A DNA stretch of 10,045 nucleotides, taken from NCBI GenBank assembly GCA_002437285.1, contig DJOV01000038.1:1-10045 (forward strand), written 5' to 3'. Origin of the DNA: Prevotella sp. UBA6429. GTDB taxonomy: Bacteria; Bacteroidota; Bacteroidia; Bacteroidales; Bacteroidaceae. Positions 1 to 6,633 of this stretch are shown in pieces. Position numbers and translations under genes: made by a program. The notes beneath the pieces are model-generated. The model did not search any database and had not been told where the DNA came from. It saw only the letters and a program-made list of their open reading frames with translations. Numbering within the stretch: the first letter of the stretch is position 1; the number at the start of each line of letters is the position of its first letter.

Positions 1-18
1 AATACTTTTCATCAAAGA

Positions 19-121
19 ATACCCTTTATCGTGTTGCGATATACCCTTTATCATGACGCGATTAACGCTTAATCGCATCGCGATAAAGGGTATATCGCAA
101 CATAAAATGCCCTTTATCGCA
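19..121. repeat. Cluster of ATACCCTTTATCGYG repeats with a 21-bp inverted repeat
   Basis: Four copies of a 15-base unit, consensus ATACCCTTTATCGYG, lie at 19-33, 41-55, 79-93 (reverse orientation) and 107-121. A degenerate fifth copy (9 of 12 matching) may begin at position 2. The second and third copies are the core of a perfect inverted repeat, 32-52 against 82-102, with 21-bp arms. The 29-base spacer contains a second perfect palindrome, GCGATTAA-CGC-TTAATCGC (58-76). As RNA or single-stranded DNA this could form a long cruciform or hairpin. There is no T-run after it, so it does not look like an ordinary terminator. It could be an interspersed palindromic element or a multi-site operator. 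The array may extend past the left edge of the window. Confidence 0.85.
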
Positions 122-362
122 AAATTACCCCATGCAAATCTCTGCGCAACCGACAAAAAACGCGATTTTCGTGTTCTATTTCATCCGTCATCCGCGACAA
201 ACTTTTCGACCAAAAATCATGACAACATGGCACCTACAGATGGCGATCCCCGCAAGTCACGCCAGGAACGAGTCGAGCACCTTTCCTTTTTCAGTCACCC
301 GTATTTCGTTTCTATTTCAGAAAACGTCTTCACCTTATTTTTTAAACAAAGGGCACCAAGCG
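122..362. other. Non-coding stretch upstream of sppA, nothing recognised
   Basis: This stretch is more AT-rich than the genes that follow. The open frames across it give low-complexity, unfamiliar translations with no recognisable domain, and the longest one (53-406, plus strand) runs through both the repeat cluster and the sppA promoter. I see no tRNA, riboswitch or terminator here. Confidence 0.6.
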
Positions 363-394
363 TTTGGATTATCCTAAAAAAAGTGTTAGATTTG
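363..394 (+). promoter_or_regulatory. Bacteroidota-type housekeeping promoter for sppA
   Basis: A TTTG box at 363-366 is followed, after 20 bp, by TAGATTTG at 387-394. This matches the known Bacteroides primary sigma factor consensus, a TTTG -33 element and TAnnTTTG -7 element about 19-21 bp apart. Transcription would begin near 400, giving a leader of about 30 bases before the sppA start at 432. It probably drives sppA, lpxK and punA, and possibly the following genes, since none of the later gaps shows a comparable match. Confidence 0.75.
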
Positions 395-431
395 CAACTG
401 AATTGACAACAACCAAAACTGACGACAGGAA

Positions 432-2198
432 ATGAAAGACTTCATCAAATCGGTCTGCGCCACCATCGTGGGACTGCTGGCCTTCTTCATCATCGCAGGT
501 GCACTGAGCCTGATGAGCATCGTAGGCATGGTGGCCTCATCGCAATCCACGCAGAGCGTGCCCGACAACTCGGTGCTGGTCATCAAGCTTGACGGGGCGT
601 TGCAGGAGGCCGCTACAGACAACCTATACGACAAGATCAACGGCACGACAACCAATGGCCTCGCCGAAACGCTCGACGCCATCAGCAAGGCCAAGGACAG
701 CAAGGCGGTGAAGGGCATCTACCTCGAGGCGGGCAGTCTCGGCGCCGACATGGCCCAAGCACAGGAGTTGCGCGACGCGCTGGCCGACTTCAAGACGGCT
801 CACAAGTGGATCGTGGCCTATGGCGAGCAATACTCGCTGGGCGCCTACTATGTGGCCACGGTGGCCGACAAGCTCTACCTCAACCCCCAAGGCATGGTGG
901 ACTGGCAGGGACTGGGCGGACAGATGATGTTTGTGAAAGACGCCCTGGCCAAGATAGGCGTGAAGATGGTGCCCTTCAAGTGCGGCAAATACAAGAGCGC
1001 CACGGAGATGTTCACCGAGGAGCGCATGAGCGAGCCCAACCGCCAGCAGACCGAGCGTTACATCGGAGGCTGGTGGCAGACGGTATGCCAGGCGGTGGCC
1101 AAGAGCCGCGGCATAAGTCCCGACTCGCTGCAGGCCTACGCCGACCGCGTCATCTCGCTGGAGGACCCCAAGAACCTCGTCAAATACAAGATGGTGGACG
1201 GACTGCTCTACAACGACCAGGTGAAGGGCGTGGTGAGCAGCCGCCTCGGACTGGGCAAGAGTGACCAGGTGGCACAGGTGTCTGTGGCCGACCTCAACGC
1301 TGCACCCTCGAAGACTGAGGGCGACCAGATAGCCGTCTACTACGCATGGGGCGACATCGTGCAGGACCGACCGGCGCAAGGTGCCTTCAGCAACGCCCAC
1401 CTCATCGTGGGACGCGAGATGTGCAAAGACCTGCAAGACCTGGCTGACAACGACGACGTCAAGGCCGTCGTGATACGCATCAACTCGGGAGGCGGCTCCG
1501 CCTATGCCTCCGAACAGATATGGCACCAGATAGAGGCGCTCCGCACCAAGAAGCCTGTCGTGGTGTCGATGGGTGGCGCTGCGGCATCGGGCGGATACTA
1601 CATCAGCGCGGCAGCCGACTACATCGTGGCTGAGCCCACCACCATCACGGGCTCCATCGGCATCTTCGGACTGCAACTCGATAAGTCGAAGTTGCTCACC
1701 GAGAAGCTCGGACTGCGCTACGACGAGGTGAAGACCAACCGCAACGCCACCATGGGAGGCGCCATGTCGCCCATGACAGCCGAGCAGATGGGACTGATGC
1801 AGGCCAGCGTCAACCGCGGATACGCGCTCTTCAAGAGTCGTGTGGCACGCGGTCGCCGCCTCAACATGCAGCAGGTGGAGGAACGCGCGCAGGGACACGT
1901 CTTCTTGGGGACCGACGCTCTCAAGCTCCATCTCGTGGACGAGCTGGGCGGACTGGACAAGGCCGTGGCCAAGGCGGGCAAGTTGGCCAAGCTCGACAAG
2001 CACTACACCGTCTCCTACCCCGCACCAGAGAACTGGATGGACCAATTGCTCGACGTCGGCAGTTACAAGGGCACGGCGCTCGACGAGCAGTTGCGCCTCA
2101 CGCTGGGCTCCTTCTACGAGCCCGTCATGATGTTGCGCACCGTCGAACAGCTTGACCCGCTACAGGCCCGTTGCCCCTTCATCATCACCAATCTCTGA
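432..2198 (+). CDS. sppA: Signal peptide peptidase SppA, 67K (long) type
   Basis: A 588-residue inner-membrane serine protease that degrades signal peptides left after secretion. One hydrophobic segment near residues 8-33 anchors it, with the rest presumably in the periplasm. The protein has two tandem crotonase-like domains, as in the long E. coli type. The general-base lysine of the Ser/Lys dyad is K188 in the CGKYKSATEMF stretch of the first half. The nucleophile is S386 in GGAAASGGYY of the second half, preceded by the NSGGGSAYASE loop (351-361) and followed by the conserved TITGSIGIFG stretch (404-413). Both catalytic residues are present, so it should be active. Length is typical of the family. 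The start is supported by the promoter 38 bp upstream and by the membrane anchor beginning at once. The next gene starts 12 bp after its stop. Confidence 0.95.
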   Translation: MKDFIKSVCATIVGLLAFFIIAGALSLMSIVGMVASSQSTQSVPDNSVLVIKLDGALQEAATDNLYDKINGTTTNGLAETLDAISKAKDSKAVKGIYLEAGSLGADMAQAQELRDALADFKTAHKWIVAYGEQYSLGAYYVATVADKLYLNPQGMVDWQGLGGQMMFVKDALAKIGVKMVPFKCGKYKSATEMFTEERMSEPNRQQTERYIGGWWQTVCQAVAKSRGISPDSLQAYADRVISLEDPKNLVKYKMVDGLLYNDQVKGVVSSRLGLGKSDQVAQVSVADLNAAPSKTEGDQIAVYYAWGDIVQDRPAQGAFSNAHLIVGREMCKDLQDLADNDDVKAVVIRINSGGGSAYASEQIWHQIEALRTKKPVVVSMGGAAASGGYYISAAADYIVAEPTTITGSIGIFGLQLDKSKLLTEKLGLRYDEVKTNRNATMGGAMSPMTAEQMGLMQASVNRGYALFKSRVARGRRLNMQQVEERAQGHVFLGTDALKLHLVDELGGLDKAVAKAGKLAKLDKHYTVSYPAPENWMDQLLDVGSYKGTALDEQLRLTLGSFYEPVMMLRTVEQLDPLQARCPFIITNL

Positions 2199-2210
2199 TT
2201 ACAGTAACTG

Positions 2211-3377
2211 ATGGAAGGCGATCTCATCAAAATCAACGAGTGGCTGTTGCCCCTGAGCTGGCTCTACGGCATCGGCGTGGGCGTGCGCAACCACCTCTTC
2301 GACCTGGGCGTGCTGCCCCAGCAAGAGTTTTCCATCCCCGTCATTGACGTGGGCAACATCACCGTGGGCGGATCGGGCAAGACGCCACACGTGGAGTATC
2401 TCGTGCGTCTCCTGCACGACAAGATGAAGGTGGCCGTGCTGTCACGGGGCTACAAGCGCAAGAGCCGCGGCTATGTGCTGGCCGCTGACGACACGCCCAT
2501 GCAGACCATCGGCGACGAGCCGTACCAGATGAAACGCAAGTTCCCCGACATATACGTGGCCGTGGACAAGAACCGCCGGCAAGGCATACGCCATCTCACC
2601 GACGACGAGCCCACAAGCGACGTGGACGTCATCCTCCTCGACGACGCCTACCAGCACCGATACGTCAAGCCGGGCATCAACATACTGCTGGTCGACTATC
2701 ACCGGCTCATCATCTACGACAAGCTCTTGCCGGCAGGCCGCCTGCGCGAACCCCTGAAAGGCAAGAACCGCGCCGACATCGTCATCGTGACCAAGTGTCC
2801 CAAAGACTTGAAGCCCATGGAGTTTCGCGTGCTGACCAAGGCACTCGACCTATACCCTTACCAGGCACTCTTCTTCACACGCATCGACTATGACGAGCTG
2901 CAGCCGGTCTTTGCCGAGGCCCAAGAGCTGCCCCTCCTGAAGTCGGCCAACGTGCTGCTGCTCACGGGCATCGCCTCGCCCCGGCAGATGGAGCTTGACC
3001 TCAAAGACCGTTGCCGGTCGATCACCCCACTGTCGTTTGGCGACCACCACCAGTTCACCGAGCGCGATGCGGCACGCATCAGCGAGGCTTTCGCCCGACT
3101 GCCCGAACCGCGCGTCATCATCACCACCGAGAAAGACGCGTCACGGCTGGGGGCCACGCCGGCCCTCACGCCCGAAGTGCGGCAAGCACTGTATGTGCTG
3201 CCCATCCGCATCCGCTTCATGCTCGACCAAGAAGAAAATTTCAACCATAAAATCATAAGCTATGTACGCAAAAATTCAAGAAACAGCATCCTGGCTAAAA
3301 GAAAGGATGACGGCAAGCCCAAAGACAGCCATCATTCTGGGAACAGGCCTGGGACAATTAGCTTCAGAGATAACTGA
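2211..3377 (+). CDS. lpxK: Tetraacyldisaccharide 4'-kinase LpxK
   Basis: This inner-membrane kinase transfers the ATP gamma-phosphate to the 4' position of the tetraacyl disaccharide, making lipid IVA in lipid A synthesis. The 388 residues start with an amphipathic N-terminal region (WLLPLSWLYGIGVGVRNHLF, 11-30). A P-loop follows, VGNITVGGSGKTP (47-59), with K57 and T58. SRGYKRKSRGY (78-88) and GDEPYQM (101-107) come next, and D102 fits the catalytic aspartate of the family. LLDDAYQH (142-149) is the Walker-B-like DDGFQH motif. H279/H280 and TTEKDASRL (305-313) complete the set. It lies 12 bp after sppA. Its last 38 codons overlap punA in another frame; the tail after about residue 351 is polar and probably shaped by the punA reading frame. 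Confidence 0.95.
   Translation: MEGDLIKINEWLLPLSWLYGIGVGVRNHLFDLGVLPQQEFSIPVIDVGNITVGGSGKTPHVEYLVRLLHDKMKVAVLSRGYKRKSRGYVLAADDTPMQTIGDEPYQMKRKFPDIYVAVDKNRRQGIRHLTDDEPTSDVDVILLDDAYQHRYVKPGINILLVDYHRLIIYDKLLPAGRLREPLKGKNRADIVIVTKCPKDLKPMEFRVLTKALDLYPYQALFFTRIDYDELQPVFAEAQELPLLKSANVLLLTGIASPRQMELDLKDRCRSITPLSFGDHHQFTERDAARISEAFARLPEPRVIITTEKDASRLGATPALTPEVRQALYVLPIRIRFMLDQEENFNHKIISYVRKNSRNSILAKRKDDGKPKDSHHSGNRPGTISFRDN
3262..3377 (+). other. 116-bp lpxK/punA coding overlap
   Basis: The two genes share 116 bases in different frames of the same strand. lpxK has no stop before 3377, and the punA family N-terminus begins at 3262, so both frames are used if neither gene is misread. Spacing this close suggests translational coupling or reinitiation. 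Confidence 0.8.
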
Positions 3378-4071
3378 CACCACAGAAATACCCTACCGCG
3401 ACATTCCGAACTTCCCCGTGTCGACCGTGGAGGGACACGCCGGCAAGCTCATCTTCGGCAAGCTGGGCGGCAAGGACATCCTGGCCATGGACGGGCGTTT
3501 CCACTTCTATGAGGGCTACTCGATGAAGGAGGTGACGTTTCCCGAGCGTGTCATGTATGAGCTGGGCATCCAGACGCTCTTTGTGAGCAACGCCGCCGGA
3601 GGCATGAATCCTGCTTTCCACATCGGCGACCTGATGGTCATCACCGACCACATCAACCTCTTCCCCGAGCACCCGCTCCGCGGAAAGAACTTCCCCACCG
3701 GCCCCCGCTTCCCCGACATGCACGAGCCCTACGACCACCAGCTCATCGCCCTGGCCGACCACATCGCCCAGGAGAAGGGCTTCACCCTGCAGCACGGTGT
3801 CTACGTGGGCGTGCAGGGCCCCACGTTTGAGACGCCGGCCGAGTACAGGATGTTTCGCGTCATCGGCGGTGACGCCGTGGGCATGTCGACAGTGCCCGAG
3901 GTCATCGTCGCGCGCCACTGCGGCATAAAGGTCTTCGGCATGAGCATCATCACCGACCTGGGAGGCTTCGACAACCCGGTCGAGGTGAGCCACGAGGAGG
4001 TGCAGCAGGCGGCAGCCACTGCCGAGCCGAAGATGACGGAGATCATGCGCGAGATGATCGCACGCTCCTGA
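3262..4071 (+). CDS. punA: Purine nucleoside phosphorylase, family I trimeric type
   Basis: A cytoplasmic salvage enzyme that splits purine nucleosides with phosphate into the free base and ribose 1-phosphate. The 269-residue length fits the trimeric PNP family. Compared with human PNP, the active-site set is nearly complete: T28 (in ILGTGLG), H59 (STVEGHAGKL), R79, H81 and Y83 (GRFHFYEGY), N110-A111 (SNAAGG), E190 (GPTFETPAEYRM), M208-S209 (GMSTVPEVIVARH) and H244. The exception is D232 where the human enzyme has Asn243, a residue that reads the purine 6-position. The start at 3262 is chosen because the family N-terminus (KIQETASWLKERM) is present from the first residues, even though it lies inside lpxK. 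The local sequence around this start is AT-rich, as expected for a translation start here. It could alternatively be named inosine-guanosine phosphorylase. Confidence 0.93.
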   Translation: MYAKIQETASWLKERMTASPKTAIILGTGLGQLASEITDTTEIPYRDIPNFPVSTVEGHAGKLIFGKLGGKDILAMDGRFHFYEGYSMKEVTFPERVMYELGIQTLFVSNAAGGMNPAFHIGDLMVITDHINLFPEHPLRGKNFPTGPRFPDMHEPYDHQLIALADHIAQEKGFTLQHGVYVGVQGPTFETPAEYRMFRVIGGDAVGMSTVPEVIVARHCGIKVFGMSIITDLGGFDNPVEVSHEEVQQAAATAEPKMTEIMREMIARS

Positions 4072-4101
4072 CGACAAGACACTGACACATTATTCCACAC
4101 C

Positions 4102-4127
4102 GGTGGCAATGGGAAGAACCACCTTTT
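4102..4127 (+). terminator. Weak possible terminator between punA and thiL
   Basis: GGTGG (4102-4106) can pair with CCACC (4119-4123) across a 12-base loop, followed at once by TTTT. The stem is only five pairs, so if it acts at all it probably gives partial termination within the gene series. Confidence 0.25.
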
Positions 4128-4144
4128 AGCAACAACCAATTTTC

Positions 4145-5260
4145 ATGGAAATATCCAAGCTGGGTGAGTTTGGTCTCATCAACCGACTCACCGACAACAT
4201 CAAACTGAAAAACGACAGCTCACGCTACGGCGTGGGCGACGACTGCGCCGTGCTCCACTACCCCGACTCGGAAGTGCTCGTCACCTCGGACATGCTCATG
4301 GAGGGTGTCCACTTCGACCTCACCTACGTGTCGCTCATGCAACTGGGATACAAGGCGGCCATGGAGAACATCTCCGACATCTTCGCCATGAACGGCACGC
4401 CCCGGCAGATGGTCATCTCCATCGCCCTGGACAAGCGATTCGACGTGGAGGCCGTCGAACAACTCTACGACGGCATACGGCGCGCCTGCGGCAAGTGGGA
4501 CATCGACATCGTGGGCGGCGACACCACCTCGTCGCTCACCGGACTGGCCATCAGCATCACCTGCATCGGTGAGGCGAAGAAGGAAGACATCGTCTACCGC
4601 AACGGAGCCAACGAGACGGATCTCATCTGCGTCAGCGGTGATCTCGGGGCGGCCTACATGGGACTGCAGCTGCTCGAGCGAGAGAAGATGGTCTATTACC
4701 AACAGCTCGACGACATCAACAAGAAGATTGCCGAGGCCAAGAAGGCGGGCAACGACGCACTCGTGAAGCACCTCAGGGAGCAGGGGGCCAAGGCCAGTGA
4801 CTTCCAGCCTGACTTTGCCGGGCACGAGTATCTGCTCGAGAGGCAGCTCCAGCCGGAGGCTCGCGGCGACATCGTCAAGTTGCTGCGCGACAACAACATC
4901 AAGCCCACGGCCATGATGGACATCAGCGACGGATTGTCGTCGGAGCTCATCCATATCTGCAAGCAGAGCCACTGCGGGTGCCGTGTCTATGAGAAGAACA
5001 TCCCCATCGACTACCAGACAGCCGTGCAGGCGGAAGAGTTCAACATGAATGTCACCACCTGCGCCATGAACGGCGGCGAGGACTACGAGCTTCTCTTCAC
5101 CGTACCCATCGGCGACCACGACAAGCTCAACGCACTGGAGAGCCAAGGCATCCGCCAGATAGGATACATCACCAAGCCCGAACTGGGCACCAAGCTCATC
5201 AGCCGCGACAACCAGGAGTTTGACATCACGGCGCAGGGATGGAATCCGCTCAAAGACTGA
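4145..5260 (+). CDS. thiL: Thiamine-monophosphate kinase ThiL
   Basis: ThiL phosphorylates thiamine monophosphate to thiamine diphosphate with ATP, the last step of making the active cofactor in the cytoplasm. It belongs to the PurM/SelD ATP-binding superfamily. Visible motifs in order: GVGDDCAV (29-36), TSDMLMEGVHF (47-57), AAMENISDIFAMNGTP (71-86), GGDTT (124-128), SGDLGAAYMGL (164-174), MDISDGLSSEL (258-268) and GGEDYELLF (310-318). All metal and nucleotide binding motifs look intact. At 371 residues it is longer than the usual 320-345. The extra length is a charged helical segment at about residues 183-217, between the SGDLG motif and the second domain. It starts 73 bp after punA. I see no TPP riboswitch and no other thiamine gene nearby. 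Confidence 0.93.
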   Translation: MEISKLGEFGLINRLTDNIKLKNDSSRYGVGDDCAVLHYPDSEVLVTSDMLMEGVHFDLTYVSLMQLGYKAAMENISDIFAMNGTPRQMVISIALDKRFDVEAVEQLYDGIRRACGKWDIDIVGGDTTSSLTGLAISITCIGEAKKEDIVYRNGANETDLICVSGDLGAAYMGLQLLEREKMVYYQQLDDINKKIAEAKKAGNDALVKHLREQGAKASDFQPDFAGHEYLLERQLQPEARGDIVKLLRDNNIKPTAMMDISDGLSSELIHICKQSHCGCRVYEKNIPIDYQTAVQAEEFNMNVTTCAMNGGEDYELLFTVPIGDHDKLNALESQGIRQIGYITKPELGTKLISRDNQEFDITAQGWNPLKD

Positions 5261-5302
5261 GGGCTGAACAAGACACACAAAAACAACAAACATTCCACGT
5301 TT

Positions 5303-6541
5303 ATGAACTGCAAGAAAATCATATTCACACTCTTTGCCGCCTATGCCTCACTGGCCCAAGCGGCTGACAGAGTGACCATCACCGTGGCCAACACGCTGGG
5401 GACGGCACGCACGGAAATGGTCGAGACATCGCTCACTGCCCTGGAGCGCAAGCTCGGGACACGACAAGACATCGTCGTGACCGACGCCGAAGGCAAGGAG
5501 CTGCCATCGCAGGTGACCTACGACGGCAAGCTCATCTTCCTCGCCGGTGTGCCCGCAAAGGGCCGCACCGTCTATTACGCCCACAAGGGCACACCGCAGA
5601 AATACACCGCAAAGGTGGCGGGCCGACTGTTCACCGAGCGGCAGGACGAGTTCGGATGGGAGAACGACAAGGTGGCCTACCGCATCTACGGGCATGGCGC
5701 GGCTGTGGGCTACGACCTCTTCAACAAGAACACCACCGACCTCATGCTCGACTACTGGTATGCCAGCGAACAGGACGCTACCATGCGAAGCACCATCAAG
5801 GACCTGGCCAAAAGAGGATACAAGGACCTGGCTGACCAGGTATACAACGCCTACTGCTACCACATCAACCACGGCAAGGGCATGGACTGCTATACCGTGG
5901 GACCGACCTTGGGCGGAGGCGCCAGCGCCATCCTTGACGACAAGGACAACCTGGTGATGCCCCATTGCTACAAGACCTACAAGATCCTCGACAAGGGTCC
6001 GCTGCGCTTCACCGTGGAGCTGACCTATCCGGAGCAGACCATCAGTGGCGAGAAGGTGACGGAGGTGCGCACCATCCGTCTTGACGCCGGTTCACACTTC
6101 AATCAGGTCAGCGTCGTCTACAACGGGCTGACCAAGCCCGTCAGCGTAGCCGCAGGCATCGTCGTCCACCAGCAGAACCCGACGGCCTATGTCATGGATG
6201 CCAAGGCTGGCTACATGGCCTATGACGACCTGGGAGACGCCAGCGTCTACAACCCCAACTACCGCAAGCAACTGGCTAAGGAAATGGGGCACATCTACAT
6301 CGGAGTGCTCTTCCCGCAGACCCATGCCAGCACTTTCTTCCAGGCACGCCCCAACGGCATCGCCACAGGACACATCCTCGCCAAAACGACCGTGAAGCCC
6401 CGACTGGCGTTCACCTACTACTTCGGTTCGGGATGGGACCAGAACAAGGCGGAGGGCCTGCACGACTTCGCCGCCTGGCAGTCATTGCTCGGCAAGACGT
6501 CACAAGCCTTGAAGGCACCACTGAAAGTGAGCGTCAAATAA
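5303..6541 (+). CDS. Secreted DUF4861-type protein
   Basis: A 412-residue exported protein whose biochemical role I cannot assign. Residues 1-20 form a classic signal peptide: a short basic start (MNCKK), a hydrophobic core and an AQA|A cleavage site. There is no lipobox cysteine after the core, so it is probably soluble in the periplasm or outside. The remainder fits the DUF4861 family as I remember it, with conserved-looking blocks RQDEFGWENDKVAYRIYGHG (113-132), HINHGKGMDCYTVGPTLGGG (187-206) and YYFGSGWDQ (372-380). In Bacteroidota such proteins often sit in polysaccharide utilisation loci with pectin- or uronate-acting enzymes, which suggests a role in carbohydrate handling. No SusC/SusD, glycosidase or sensor gene is present here, so this copy is isolated. 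It starts 42 bp after thiL behind an A-rich leader and ends just before a strong hairpin. Confidence 0.75.
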   Translation: MNCKKIIFTLFAAYASLAQAADRVTITVANTLGTARTEMVETSLTALERKLGTRQDIVVTDAEGKELPSQVTYDGKLIFLAGVPAKGRTVYYAHKGTPQKYTAKVAGRLFTERQDEFGWENDKVAYRIYGHGAAVGYDLFNKNTTDLMLDYWYASEQDATMRSTIKDLAKRGYKDLADQVYNAYCYHINHGKGMDCYTVGPTLGGGASAILDDKDNLVMPHCYKTYKILDKGPLRFTVELTYPEQTISGEKVTEVRTIRLDAGSHFNQVSVVYNGLTKPVSVAAGIVVHQQNPTAYVMDAKAGYMAYDDLGDASVYNPNYRKQLAKEMGHIYIGVLFPQTHASTFFQARPNGIATGHILAKTTVKPRLAFTYYFGSGWDQNKAEGLHDFAAWQSLLGKTSQALKAPLKVSVK

Positions 6542-6563
6542 CAGGAAACAAGCACAGCACATT

Positions 6564-6609
6564 GTCCCCACAAGAGTCGCGCCCAGCGCAGGGCCACCCT
6601 TGTGGGGAC
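6564..6609 (+). terminator. Strong nested hairpin between the DUF4861 gene and nhaC
   Basis: GTCCCCACAAG (6564-6574) is a perfect 11-bp inverted match to CTTGTGGGGAC (6599-6609). The 24-base loop holds a second small stem, GCCC (6581-6584) with GGGC (6591-6594). The sequence after it is TTATTC, a poor T-run. It most likely ends or weakens transcription after the DUF4861 gene, but it could also be a leader structure for nhaC, whose start is 24 bp downstream. Confidence 0.6.
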
Positions 6610-6633
6610 TTATTCTGACAACACAAACACTGC

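Noticed and set aside
19..121. CRISPR array
   Set aside because: The units are short, in both orientations, and irregularly spaced with no uniform spacers; no cas gene is near.
53..406. 117-codon open frame upstream of sppA
   Set aside because: It starts inside the palindromic repeats and runs through the sppA promoter. The translation shows no domain or signal.
624..2045. Long 473-codon open frame antisense to sppA
   Set aside because: It runs against an intact, motif-complete sppA. Long stop-free antisense frames are expected from the GC-rich codon use here, and its translation is His/Val/Leu-rich with no domain.
4072..4144. TPP riboswitch before thiL
   Set aside because: The 73-bp gap is too short for the aptamer and lacks its conserved CTGAGA-type core.
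4220..5293. 357-codon open frame antisense to thiL
   Set aside because: It mirrors a complete ThiL and has a low-complexity Val/Asp/Leu-rich translation.
5261..6633. Polysaccharide utilisation locus around the DUF4861 gene
   Set aside because: No SusC/SusD pair, glycosidase, polysaccharide lyase or hybrid sensor is present in the window.
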